From: Acanthochlamys bracteata
Lineage: Eukaryota; Streptophyta; Magnoliopsida; Pandanales; Velloziaceae
Direction of reading: 5' to 3'
Assembly: GCA_019914995.1 (NCBI GenBank)
Contig: CM034139.1
Location: 3,822,461-3,886,460, forward strand
DNA length: 64,000 nucleotides
Shown here: positions 11,564 through 23,009 of the stretch, piece after piece
How the letters are laid out: every line of letters begins with the position of its first letter
How positions within the stretch are numbered: the stretch's first letter is position 1
Program-made: the position numbers and the translations under genes
The notes under the pieces: generated by a model
Databases searched by the model: none
Told to the model about the DNA's origin: nothing
The model's input: only the letters and a program-made list of their open reading frames with translations

Positions 11564-12294
11564 ATGCTTGCAACAACATTCCGCAGCCCCACTTCCTTTC
11601 CCAAGGCTAATCAGTTAGAGAACTCCAAAGCGTCTGAAGAAGCTTTTAGCAAACATGTGGGTGCATTTCATCAGCGGCAGTCTCCCTCGCAAGAGCAGTT
11701 TGATTCAAGAACCACAAGTGTTGGAAGGGGCACATCACTGGGAGAAGAAAACTGGCATGAACTGCTAGATGAAATTATATTTTCTGATCAATCTGAAGTT
11801 TCTCATAGCTCAATCACGACAAGCGTAAGCTGCGTAAGGTTCCAAAAGTCATTCGAAGAGGAGATGATGGCTTCCCAAACCTATAAGGGCGCTAGGAAAT
11901 GGCCATTGGGGAAATTTGCAGCTGAAATTAAAGACGCATCAAGAATGCAAGTGAGCATTTGACTATGCAGTGGCATATGATAAAGCAGCTCCCAGGATGA
12001 GAGGACCTGGCACTTACCTTAATTTCCCTCTTTAGAAGGTTGCAAAAGCTTTGGAACCACACCAGCCATAGATGACACAAAATGTCTGCCAAACAAATAT
12101 GTGCACAAAGACAAGCTGCGGCTCAGAAAAAGAAAGACAGGGGATGCAAATGAACAGGTGCTTTTTCAAATGCCTCAATCAGAGGAAACAGTTAGTCCAA
12201 ATGAGGTTTTCAGCAATCAACCCGACATTATAGACATTATAGAATTCAACGATCTTGGAAGTGAATATTTGGAAAATCAGATGTCATCTTTCTG
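11564..12294 (+). pseudogene. AP2/ERF transcription factor pseudogene (group IX-like)
   Basis: The first frame (11564-11962) has an acidic, Ser-rich N-terminus and then YKGARKWPLGKFAAEIKDAS, clearly the start of an AP2/ERF DNA-binding domain (usual YRGVRRRPWGKFAAEIRD). The domain is cut: its middle, normally the RVWLGTF strand region, is absent, and the end (FDYAVAYDKAA then RMRGPGTYLNFPL) sits in another frame at about 11957-12033. A further change of frame leads to a basic KLRLRKRKTGD run and a tail IIEFNDLGSEYLE at about 12101-12294, like the acidic C-terminal motif of ERF1/ERF5-type activators. So one intronless ERF gene lost part of its DNA-binding domain and its frame. The parts remain colinear and readable, so the loss is not very old. 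Confidence 0.85.
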
Positions 12295-12690
12295 ACAGGA
12301 AAAGCCAAGAACTGAGAAAATTGAATGAGAATACATTCAATTAACATGCTTGGCGTAAAATGTCCCTTATGTAAGGAAAACGTCCATAGGTAGTTTATAT
12401 GCATGCAGTCAGTGTTCACAGGCACAAGTAAAAAGCTGCTTTTGCATTTACAGAACCGATGATACAATATTGCTGTTTCTGAAATCTCCGGACCACAAGT
12501 AAAACAGAAGGGTCGATACATAATCTTGCAGAATACTTTTCCTCTTTTTTATCTGTCTGTATATAAAACAAAAGTAATAACAATCTCTCAACTTTGTCAA
12601 TCCTATTGGCAGTTAGATTTTTGGAAACAAGATACAACTTAGCTTCTCTAAACAGAAATAATGAAAGATACCTTCCAGCTTACTAGATCC
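12295..12690. other. Spacer between ERF pseudogene and PRKCSH-like gene
   Basis: The interval probably holds the 3' untranslated region of the minus-strand gene ending at 12691. No coding capacity is recognised; open frames on the minus strand here match nothing known to me. Confidence 0.5.
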
Positions 12691-14464
12691 TCAAAAATGT
12701 TGCTGTCTTCGAGATTTCAGGCGTCCGTACATTAGGAAAATAATCAGTAGAAACAACCCAACGAGGAACTGGACTGTCACAATGAGCTCCAAACCTGAAT
12801 ACACAAAACAAATATTTAGCATCATATCCACATCTCTAATGCATGCACTGCAGCCAATACTTCTGAATGTACCTTTAATGTTCCTGGAAAGGTCATGATC
12901 CTTGAAGCTCACAATTGATTTCGTTCTTTGTACATAAGTGTCAATCTGGTTTACTGCTGTTGAGTCATAATCATTGCCAGTATCAAGCATAAGACTCTTA
13001 TTATTGGTGATGCATGTATTCAAACAGCTGATGGAACCATCATACTCATCACTTCCATCACAGCAATCTGGACAAATTGTAAACCAACAGGCAAAATGAA
13101 TCAAACATAAGAAGATTATTATAACCAAAAAACATATAAATATGAGGGCCACAACAACACGGCATTATCAGGTGGGAGACCTTCTAGTAAAACAAAGCTC
13201 GTGCTGAACTTTGTGAGAGCTCTTACCACAGATATGATCGTTTACTCGGGATGAAAACAAAAGTTGTGGAGTGTCTCCTACATTTTTGCAATAAAATTTG
13301 CTCTCAGGGCAGGCAGAGGTCCCTGCAGCCAACGAGCTGAATGTATTAAAAATTGAGATGGTGCAAGAAGATTGTGTTATTAGAACGCACAACCCACTAT
13401 TGCTATTATATGGTTATTTATGAGTATTTGACAAGTGTCAAAAAACAAAGAGACAATTACCCAAAGGCCTATTACATGAGTGGAAGTCTTAGTACTAAAA
13501 TCCTTTCTGATGCAGTAGCTACAGATAGATTCATAGAACATCCTTGAAGCCTTCTGATGTATAATGTCACAATATATAGTATGACAGAAAGCAAAACAGA
13601 TCCTTTTCAACTACAGAGAGAAAATGAAGAGCAGGCAAAATAATAATCACCAAATCATTTCCCTGGCTGCCAGCAACTAGATATTTATAATATTGAAACT
13701 TATAAGAGTATTTATAATATTGAAACTTATAGATAAGAGTGAAATTCGAGTTTCCAGCATGGACGGGTATCTGCCTGCAAGTTTCCAGCCATTAAAGCTT
13801 CTTCCATGGCTTTTTCTGCCACTACAAGTGGATCTCTTACCTGATATCTTCTGCGAAGGTTAGAGTACCATAATCAACCTACGTAGCAAATTAAAACAAC
13901 TTGCACTCTCCAAAATTTCAACTTCCTAGTCCCTACTATTTCAACAACGTATACACACAAGAAACACTTTGCTCCTAATGTTAGTAACTATTTAAATTTC
14001 ATCAACATTGAAATCATACACTGGCAACTAAAAACGATTCTCAATCTTCTTATAATTTGCGGAACTCCTAGAACACTGACACACTATCAGTTGCCAACAT
14101 ACACACTAAAAAATAATAGCAGTAAGAAAATAAGAACGAACCAGGTTCATCTGTGCCGTCGGGACAATCACAAAACTCATCATTGACCCTGTCCCTAGAG
14201 AAAAGTTTAGATCCATCCCTGCAAGCAATCACTTCTCCGATGTAGTACGATTCATCTGGTACCAAACAAGATCAACTGAAGTAATCAGACAACCAAACGA
14301 AGAATCTAAACATAAAAAATTCTAACAAAAGAGAGTATGATTTCAAGAATGAATAAACCTTCGGGTGCGACACCGAGAATATGGGAATTAACGAGCTGAA
14401 GCAGCAGCAAATAGAAACAGAGAAGACAAACGACACCGGCGAGCGGCGGAGCCATGCGCCGCAT
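12691..14464 (-). CDS. Short glucosidase II beta-like (PRKCSH N-terminal) ER protein
   Basis: Exons (minus): 14359-14464, 14142-14255, 13227-13322, 12873-13067, 12691-12794; every phase joins, giving 204 residues. Residues 1-30 are a signal peptide ([15 protein letters not shown]). Then come two LDL-receptor-A-like modules of the glucosidase II beta type: one with [16 protein letters not shown], the next with [16 protein letters not shown] and [11 protein letters not shown]. Asp/Glu-rich loops suggest calcium binding. After a spacer with coiled-coil tendency, a single membrane segment (about 172-193) precedes a basic tail [10 protein letters not shown]. Real glucosidase II beta is over 500 residues with an MRH lectin domain and an ER-retention signal; both are absent. 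From memory, plants keep a short relative of similar size (Arabidopsis At2g42390). The start could be 14464 or the in-frame ATG at 14455. Role in glycoprotein folding is inference. Confidence 0.88.
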
Positions 14465-15037
14465 GGATATTTTCAGGTGAGCACGTGAAGCGGATTATAG
14501 TACATAGCCGCGCGCGAATGAAGCGAAATTTAAGCGAAGGACTGGACCGGAACAAGTTAAGACTTCGCCGGTCAACAGTGTTGGCCCAAAGTCAACAGGT
14601 TTTAATGACTTTTCATTAAATTTTACTTTTTTGAGTCATAAAAGAAGGAAAAAGAAAAACCAGTAACCATTTTATAAAATTTTAGAAAATAAGTTAGATG
14701 TTATTTTCAGCTTTTTATTTTATATTTTATAATAATTATTTTAAAAAAATAAAATTTTAAACTATAAAAAGTTAACTAGTAAAATTTTATTATTCTTATA
14801 TTTTTTAGGTAATAAAATAGAACTTATTTTTAAAAATATTTAAGATATCATTAATAATAAAATAATTTTTTATAAACCAGTTTGACATTTATAATAGATA
14901 CAATAAGTAATTTTTTATAAATTATAAGAATAAGTTAACATTCTGTATATAATTGTACTTAAAATTATTTCTATGTTTAGTTTATTTTAAAATAAATTTT
15001 TCTAACAATTAAAAAGATTGAGTTTTAATCAAATTAA

Positions 15038-15258
15038 GGGGGCGTTTAGAAGTGCTTATGAAATGAAGTTTTCTGAAATAGAAGATTTTTTTTTTTTAAA
15101 AATGAGTTTTATTTTTTTAATTTTTAAGAAATAATAAAAAAATTTTATTTTGTAAAATTTTTGTACATTTTCTAAATTTTTATATATTTATAAAATATAT
15201 ATTAAAAAACGTAAAATTAAAAAATTAAAAAGTAGTTTTTGAAAAGCTAAACCAAACA
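15038..15258. repeat. MITE-like repeat, type A
   Basis: Begins GGGGGCGTTTAGAAGTGCTT after TTAA and ends near AAGCTAAACCAAAC. The AT-rich body has A/T runs. The left end matches the other type A copies (GTTTGRAAGTGCTTAT core). Confidence 0.5.
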
Positions 15259-15639
15259 TAAAAATATGTTTTGATTCTTAATGACAAGATATCTAAACTA
15301 CCAAATGGTTTTGAACTGAAGATCGAACTAAACACTTCGTCTTCTGTTAGGCTAAAGATGGACAAGGAGTTACAAGATGAGCTTCACTTAAAATTTTTAA
15401 TATTATTTATTATATTGCTTTAAAATCTCAAAATTTTATTTTTTTTCGAATTTATAATTTCAAAATTGATGTATTTAGTTATTCAATAAATTTAAACTCT
15501 ATTTTATTATATTATATAAATAATTTATCATTTTTATTTTTAGAACTTTTCATTTTTAAATATTATTTTAACTTAATTTTAAAAACTTTTACTTTCATAA
15601 AAATTAATTTTATATAACTCAATTTCGCGTATTTAAAGT

Positions 15640-15935
15640 ACGCTTTTAGTGGAAGAGTTAAATCTACCTCTATTTCGAGTATGTTTCGATATTAGTGCAT
15701 TATACTTACTCTTTTCAGATTTTTAATTTAGATTATTTAAAATATTTTAATTATAACTCAAATTTATTTTATTATTTATATCAAATTTTACTTCTGTTAA
15801 ATTTTTTATTTTATTATATTTACTTGTTTCAGTTATTATTTAAACTTACTTTTATAAAATTTTTGTTTTACCAACATTACTTTATCAATTTAATTTTATA
15901 AATTTTATTTTACAAATTTATTTTCACGGAACTAT
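15640..15935. repeat. MITE-like AT-rich repeat, type B
   Basis: AT-rich, with words like CAAATTTTACTTCTGTTAAA and TTATTTAAACTTACTTTTAT, also found at 31008-31212. It is preceded by GCGTATTTAAAGTACGC, resembling the end of the copy at 7480-7891. Non-coding; borders uncertain. Confidence 0.35.
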
Positions 15936-18821
15936 TAAAATTTGTTTTTATTTTTAATTGGTTTAGGACCGGCTCTATACCGAACTATGATCTCACGTTC
16001 CAGTGAAAATCCGTAGCCAATAAACCCTCTACCCCTAGCTCACATCAGTCGCAGAGCTTTTCTTTCTTCATTCCAACTCCTATTCTTCTTCTTCCTCCGC
16101 CGTATCCATGTCTACGGCTCTACTTCTGGGGAGCCTCCGCTCCGTTGCCGGCCGCACCGCTATCTCGTCACTGATCCACCGTTCTTTCTCAAATGGTTGA
16201 TATTTAGTAAAAAAAGCTAATTCTGGATTCCTAGCTTTTCTTTTTAATTCTGTTTATCTTTGTCTATAATAATGTTTTGCACATATGTTTAGTTTGATTC
16301 AAATACTGCATTTCTACATGCTATTAAATTCGAAACGCTTCCTTGCGTTCCCGGCTTTTTTTGTTAGAGCATGCTTTCTTTGCTTTTTCTACTGACAACA
16401 AAAGCAATGAAACAATAGCTTAAAATTGACTGAATGATGAAAATTCTTTTTGGCAGGGACGATTGGACCATTACGTTATTGCTTATTTAATTTCATCTTT
16501 GTACAGCTTGTTCTTTACTAAAAGTACTCTACAACAATTGCTTGGCAATTTTCCTCTATTTTCATGGTATCATGTTTGATTTGAGTGGAGAATTTATGTG
16601 TCTTTTAGGCTTTCATCATGTTATTAATGCATGAACATCTTCTACTCTTCCTGTTTTGACAGATCAAGTTCATCTATGTTTTGTCTGTGTTCAACTCTTC
16701 ACATGATCTCTCAATTCTCTGATCTTGATGTTATGTAACTCCTTATTTGACAGATTCTTTTACCTAGAAAATGAAGGGTTCCAACTTGAGAAATACTGAT
16801 ATACTCTGCTGCAGGTTTCCATAATGGGGCGGGACTTTTACGTTGGATGAATATTGACAGAACGTGTATCATGGGGAGTAATAAATTTCAGATATAAGAT
16901 ACATGGTATTCGTAGCATTGACGATGGTGTGAAAAAAATTGAGGAAGGAAAAGTATGTTTTTTTTTAAGTCATGAATTAGGTAGAATGTCAAATTATGAA
17001 AAGGCTCTCCCAGTACTCAACTATTGTTTGACAAGTTGGCTACTAATGCAATTGTATAATCATGGTTTAGGGTGTGAAGCTAATGAAGAAGTGCACAAGC
17101 ATGGTCATGATGGAAATTGCAGGGGCTGGTAAAATACATTTCAATGGCTGGCTTAACAAGCCCGTCAATTGGTCACACTGTCGCAAACACGGAGGTTTCA
17201 TGTCTTTCCTCTTAGAATTTACATCAGTTTTTTTCCTTCTTCATGGATTTGTTGAGGCCAGCATCTTGTCGTTTCTATTCTCAAGTATCATCGGCTTAAG
17301 TTTCTAGGTGATTGTTAATTGTTTTGCTTAAGTCTTATCTTGATAATTACATAGCAGTTCTGTTAGCTGCAATAGTGTTTCATTGCTGCTGGCCCTTGAG
17401 TTAGAGTGGTTGGTGTTCTCATGTTTCCTGAAGAAGTTTCTACCCTATCAGTCCCCTCTTCTTTATTCAAAGGTTGATGACATTTTTAACAATAAAATGC
17501 ACCTTACTACCCAACAGATAAAATTGAGATGAGACTAGTCTAATAATAAACATAACTGTTTGCTTTTTTTCCCTATACTGATACAACAACTTTTTTTGGT
17601 CATTAAAAAAGAACTGATTTCGACTTTTTGGCTTATTCGAGATGTCACTGCTCTCAACTTGTCTGCAATATCATATCTACATTTAAGTCATAAATTGTGG
17701 TTTGACAATGGTTTTGTTTCATTGGATTATGAGCCTCCTTCCTACTGTGGAGCTAGAATCTCCAACAATTTCCATGACTTTTAGTGTTAATGACTTGCCT
17801 TTGGCTGGCCGTTGCGGGACCCATGTAAGTGTCATAATCCTGCGACTTAGCAAATGTTTTTGTTTTGTCGTAATCAGGTTTTTTGTTTTTTTTTTATAAA
17901 GCTGAGCTTTTTGTTTTTTTTTTTCTTTTGGCAATCAAAGAGCTTCAAACAATTCTTAATTCTTTGTTATTTAGTTTTTTATTTACTTCTGCGTTTTTTG
18001 TGTGAAGTCTCTAAACTAATAGAAGAATCTGCCCTTTGCATAGCAAACCCATCTAGTGGAATGAGGTTTAGTTGTTGCTGTGGTAATAATCTGGTTTTTG
18101 TGTCCTTACCACATCATTATCTTCTATCCTTTTCTTTAATACTTGCACATTCTTGCAAAAGAACATATAGTTGAAGACATATTCTAATCCTGGAGAAGAC
18201 AAAATTGCATTTTTCAAATCATTTATCTGCATTTGTTACAGGATTAGGCATTTGTGGCTCAATGAACGATAGATTTTGCTAAAGGATCTACACTGTAGAT
18301 TTAGCATTAATTTCTATAGTTTTCATAGAAGATTTAGCGTGCTTCAATGGTAGATTTAGCATGTTTTCATGGGAGATTTAGCATTATCTTCAATTGTTTT
18401 CATTGTATATTTCGTGAAAATGCTAGCTATCACAAGTTTTTGATTGGCTATTTCTGTGCATACCATCGACTAGGTGCCTTAGATATAAAGTGCTCACGGT
18501 ATGGCTTTGCACTCATGTTAAAGTATTAACACCTTGTATATAGAAAGATAAACTATGAGCTATATGTGAATAGTGTTTTTCATCTTGTAGGTGTTTTTTG
18601 GAATTTTCTCTTGCCATGCTTTTATCTATGTAATTTTTTAAGTAAAATTCTTAGTCATCATGTCCTACCTTCTTTTTACTAAATTGAGATAGCAAATTTG
18701 CAGCTGACAGGTGGAAAATAGGTGACCACCTGATGGCAGAAGCAGAAACAAATCTGTCCATCAATGTTATTCCGGTAGCATTGTCAGACTCCTATGAAGT
18801 TCAAGAAGGTGAACTGCAGTT

Positions 18822-18907
18822 GGGTTTGTTTCTTTTCACCTTTATGGTTGTCTGGAAGTTTGTTGGGTTTGTTTCTTTTCACCTTTATCGTTGTCTGGAA
18901 GTTTGTT
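18822..18907 (+). repeat. 43-bp tandem duplication
   Basis: Two adjacent copies of a 43-base unit starting GGGTTTGTTTCTTTTCACCT (18822 and 18865) differ at one base. They start at the 3' boundary of the TypA-like exon that ends ELQLG, so they lie in what was intron. Confidence 0.85.
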
Positions 18908-18999
18908 TGTCATAAGTTTATGCCCACTTTGGTGAAATGTTTAAAATTTATACATCATAAAATCTCTATAAATAAATATACATAAATATAATATTACTT

Positions 19000-19105
19000 T
19001 TAAATATTTTTTTGGTAAAACAAGACGAGCTTATTTCTCAAAAAGCCCCAAAATAAGCTCCTTTTTATAAAAGCTCCTTATTTATGCAACCCCAAACGAC
19101 CTCTT
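19000..19105. repeat. MITE-like repeat fragment, type A end
   Basis: The right end reads GCAACCCCAAACGACCTCTTA; its complement, TAAGAGGTCGTTTGGGGTTG, has the GTTTGG terminal pattern of the type A copies. It holds two AAGCTCC words as in the copy at 52861. It lies in an intron of the TypA-like pseudogene. Confidence 0.4.
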
Positions 19106-21231
19106 AGATGAAACAGTCTTGCCTCCTGCAATTCACAGATCTGAAAGCATGGATTGGCCTTTTCTTTCTCTCCCGGTATTTTCAGGAAACCTAATTGAGA
19201 ACATGAGGTGTGAAGAATTTGTACTGTGTCACCCTCGCAAGTCATGTGAGTCCTCATTTTTTGGAAGCTTGTACCTGTAATTCCTGGAATACCGTTGTGT
19301 GGTTTCTCTCTCTTTCTCTAAGTATCTGCTGTTGCTTGACATTTTTGTACTTTCTTTCTCTGTTTGCAGACATATGAAGGAATGATTGTTGGTGAACATT
19401 CGTGACTCGGATCTTCATGTGAGAGCTAGACCTTCGTGCTCTTGCATGTTGGGTGTACTAGATTTTGCTATTCCACCTACTAACTATTTTCCAAACTAAC
19501 AGGTGAGTCCGAACAAAAGAATTGACAAATATACATGCTCCAGGAAAAGATGAAAACGTCCTGCTGTCACCTCCTCGATGGTATGTTCGTCTTAATTTTA
19601 CCCAAATGACATTAACTGTGGCTTTTTACTAGATTTTACTTACAGAAGCTCAAATTATTATACAGATTTTCTTATCCTCATGTGGACCTATTAACCTCTG
19701 GCTTAAGTTGGTAATGTTTAAGATCTTAGCCTTTTCAGAAATTCCGGGCATATTGCGCTAATATAATCAAAACTATTCATGTGGTTAGCTAAATATCAAC
19801 TGTAATAATGTAATATTGTCCCCTTTGGATTTTTGTTACTGAAAATATGCTCTAAGAAACTGTGACCTACTGACATACTATTTACATAACTTCCAGAGGA
19901 GCTTCGAGGAGGCCATTGGATATGTTACTTATAATGAGCAAAATGAAGCAAGTACAAGAGAAGAATAATTTCTTTTAACATCTTTCTTATAGAATATGCT
20001 TCCAACTGAATGTAAACATTTAAATGCAGGCCACACCTAAGGCTATTAGGTTGAGGAAATGTTTCTAGATGCTAAAAAGAGGAAGGCCATGAGGAATAAA
20101 GCCAACAAATGAAGCCAACTTGATGATCGCATATTTGTGTGTTGTGCTAAGGGGTACCCTCTGAGTTGAGGTACAAGCTATTTATTCATTACCCAGTAAA
20201 AGAAGGTCCATATAAAGCTATACAAAGTATACTCCATTCATTTCTCTACAGAAGCATAGAACAAGTTGCCAGAGATAATTTAGTCCTTAAAGTAATCAGT
20301 TAGAAGAAGAGCAGAGGCATTCATCCTGTTTGGAATATCTCTTTAGGAAAGAAATAACAAAAGATTTTGTTGTCATGTAGCTGTGCTGCTGAACTGAGTT
20401 TGAATTTGCTCAATATGGACCAACACTGGTGCTTGAAACCTGAATTTCTCCAATATATTCACGGTTCTTGTTTGTTGCTGAACAGATACATTTGATTTTT
20501 ATTTACATATATACATATATTGGCAAGTGAAATTTTAAGCTTTTGTTGAAAATCCAAACCTTCAGAATGTGATGTTGTTTTTATGGTGTAAGTTATATTA
20601 TTTCTTCCCATTTATGCTAGGGTCTTGTTTCTATTCTGTGAACTTCGGAATGCAGTCTTAGAAGAGCATATTTTTGTTTGTCAGCAGAAAATGTTTTTTC
20701 TTTTTTAAGTTTGAACAGGAATTTCTTCTTCCTCTCTTTTATTTAAATGTCTTTATGCATGATAGGTAGCTCTAGAAATAGTTATATTAAGCTTTTAGAG
20801 TTTTTGGCAAATTCCAAATTGCCAATTACTGCTTCACATCTACTGCATTTGATTTGGTTTTGTTGACCTTGCATACTGGTCTAGGTTTTATTGTATATCC
20901 AACTGGTGCTTAAAGCAGACATAGTTATAATAGAAGGCTTTAAATCTAAACACATAATCATCATGTATTCCTTTACGTTCGTGAGTAACATCTATTATTT
21001 CCACATTAAAATTTAGTTTTATTAAAATTTAATTTTATATTTTATTTGATGTGTTTTAATTATCACTTTATATTATATTTTTATCGATTTTATTTTTTAT
21101 CAAATTTTATTATACAATAGTTATGTTTAGGAAATATATTTGTATGTAATAAAAAATACGCCCACGCCCTTATATTCAAGAAGAGTTATTGAATAAGTTT
21201 ATTAAAGAGCCTGAACCAAGATCAGCATCTT

Positions 21232-21484
21232 CGCGTGTTTGGAGATGCTTATAAAATAAAGTTTTTTTAAAATAAAAAATATTTTTATTTTTTTTGAAAA
21301 ATAAATTTTATTTTTTTACTTTCAAAAAAATATATATATATAATAAAAAAATTTAATTTCGTAAAATTTTTTTATATTTTTAAAATTTTAAATACATTTT
21401 TTATATATTTATAAAATATATATTTAAAAAAATAAAATAAAATAAATCGAAAAGCAGCTTTTGAAACGCTGCTCCAAACGCGCT
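21232..21484. repeat. MITE-like repeat, type A, clear inverted ends
   Basis: The left end TCGCGTGTTTGGAGATGCTT and the complement of the right end GAGCGCGTTTGGAGCAGCG share an inverted GCGYGTTTGGAG terminus. The body is about 250 bp, AT-rich and non-coding. This is the best-preserved type A copy in the window. Confidence 0.6.
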
Positions 21485-21517
21485 CGAATCCTCGGCTGCC
21501 GAGCGAGATTCAATACA

Positions 21518-21728
21518 TATTGTTTAAATGCTTAAGAAAGTATTTAAAAGTACTTATAAAATAATTTAAATAAAAATATATTTTTAAAATTGAATTTATT
21601 TCTTATTTAAAAATAATAAATAATAATATTTTATAATATTTTAAAAAAAATTATAATATTAAAAAGTTATTAAAAAATATAAATTAAAAAAAATAAAATA
21701 GAGTCAAAAAGTATTTTCAAACATGGAT
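21518..21728. repeat. MITE-like repeat, type A
   Basis: The left end TGTTTAAATGCTTAAGAAAG and the complemented right end CATGTTTGAAAATACTTTTT are imperfect inverted repeats with the GTTT..TGCTT pattern. AT-rich and non-coding. It sits next to the copy at 21232, forming a small cluster. Confidence 0.45.
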
Positions 21729-22321
21729 TAAAAGTTGCATCTCATCTCTATTCCGTGTTTTCCAATTTCTCCGTTGAAGTGTAGAATACTTTGTTGATTC
21801 AATCGAAGGAGACTCGTGCTACTGCACTGCTGGTATAAGCTTTTCATCGATTCATTTTTGATGTATTATTTATAATATTTTATAAAAATTTTAATTTAAA
21901 AATATAAATATACTTAATATAGTAGCTTTTATTATTATTTATTTTTATTATTTTTAAATTAAAAAATAAAACTTATTTTAAAAATTTTCTATAAAAAATT
22001 TTAAAAGTATTTTCAAACATACCCTTTATCTTTTAACTACAAGATTCCTAATATCTAAGGACCTTTAGGTCCATATGTATATACTATTTTTGCTTCTTAT
22101 AGACAAGATGAGCTTATATTAGGAGTGTGTTGTAAAATAGTTTTTTAAAAATTTGTCTAAAAGAATAAGTTTCTAAGAAACAAATTAAAAATCTGTTAAT
22201 AATGTATATATAATCATTTAAAAAATACTTTTTTTATCCAAATTATTATTTAGTATTCAAAAGAATAAATAAGGTTCAAGTTAATATCATATGCAATGTA
22301 ATTATTATCAAGTTGTCAGAT

Positions 22322-23009
22322 CCGGACCGAACAGTCCGGATCGATCCGAAACCGTAAATCGGTCCATATTTGTAAAAAATCGGATGTGTAATTGATCCGT
22401 TTCGATTCGTTTTTAATCCGTTTCAACCCGATTAAATCAGTCCGTCCGGATCAGATCGGGTTGAATAAAATTTAAAAAATATTAATTAAAAAAATTAAAA
22501 TTTATGATATATTTAATATAAAAAATAATTATTAATAGCTCTATATTGAAAAATAATATATAGTTTAGGTTTTGTATTTAGATATGATAATACAAAAATA
22601 GAATTGATTATGTCTCATTTATAAATATTATTAATAATTTTTAAAATATTCAGATTCAAATATATATATTTAAAAAAATTTGTTACGTTTTTTTTATAAT
22701 TTATCTATTTTAAAATTTTATCTTTTTCTAATTATCTAATTTATTTAAATATTTTTATTATAAATTTTCGTTGTTATTATTGTTGTTGATAGTGGTAATA
22801 CTATAGTAGCAATATTTTAATTTTTATTATAATTGTATTATTGATAGTAATTTTATAATAAAAATATTTAATTTTTTACTATAATTACTGCTGCTATTAT
22901 TATTAATAATAATAGAATTTGTACTATAATTATTTATATTATTAGTCAGAAATATTTAATATTATTGATCTAATTGTTTTCGGATTGATCCGGCGGTTAA
23001 AAAACCGTG
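22322..23009. repeat. TIR element with GATCCG-rich ends
   Basis: The left terminus GGACCGAACAGTCCGGATCG continues ATCCGAAA. Its complement begins TTTCGGATCGATCCGGAC, which matches the right terminus TTTCGGATTGATCCGGCGG. The roughly 690-bp body is AT-rich with TTATTATT runs and no transposase, so this is a non-autonomous DNA element by inference. The superfamily is not assigned because no target duplication is clear. Confidence 0.5.

Larger units (their letters stand above)
14465..16107. other. AT-rich spacer with MITE-like elements
   Basis: The promoter of the PRKCSH-like gene lies in the first few hundred bases. Beyond that the DNA is very AT-rich, with a type A repeat at 15038-15258 and a type B repeat at about 15640-15935. 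No gene is supported; the frame at 15695-15901 is low-complexity Tyr/Phe/Leu sequence. Confidence 0.5.
16108..20112 (+). pseudogene. Mitochondrial TypA/BipA-type translational GTPase pseudogene
   Basis: Exon 16108-16195 encodes MSTALLLGSLRSVAGRTAIS..., a mitochondrial presequence. Later exons match TypA/BipA: about 16826-16952 (LTERVSWGVI, KIHGIRSIDDGVKKIEEGK); 17073-17194 (KLMKKCTSMVMMEIAGAG, then SMAGLTSPSIGHTVANTE in another frame); 17734-17824 (TISMTFSVNDLPLAGRCGTH); 18704-18823 (LTGGKIGDHLMAEAETNL, ELQLG); about 19186-19245 (LIENMR); 19372-19420 (TYEGMIVGEHS); 19504-19580 (KDENV, SPPR); 19897-19960 (FEEAIGYVTYNE); 20030-20112 (TPKAIRLRK to KKRKAMRNKANK stop). The whole G domain and a large C-terminal part are missing, an Arg codon before LTERVS is now TGA, and several frames shift. 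Introns persist, so this is a decayed duplicate, not a retrocopy. The functional copy must be elsewhere. Confidence 0.9.
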
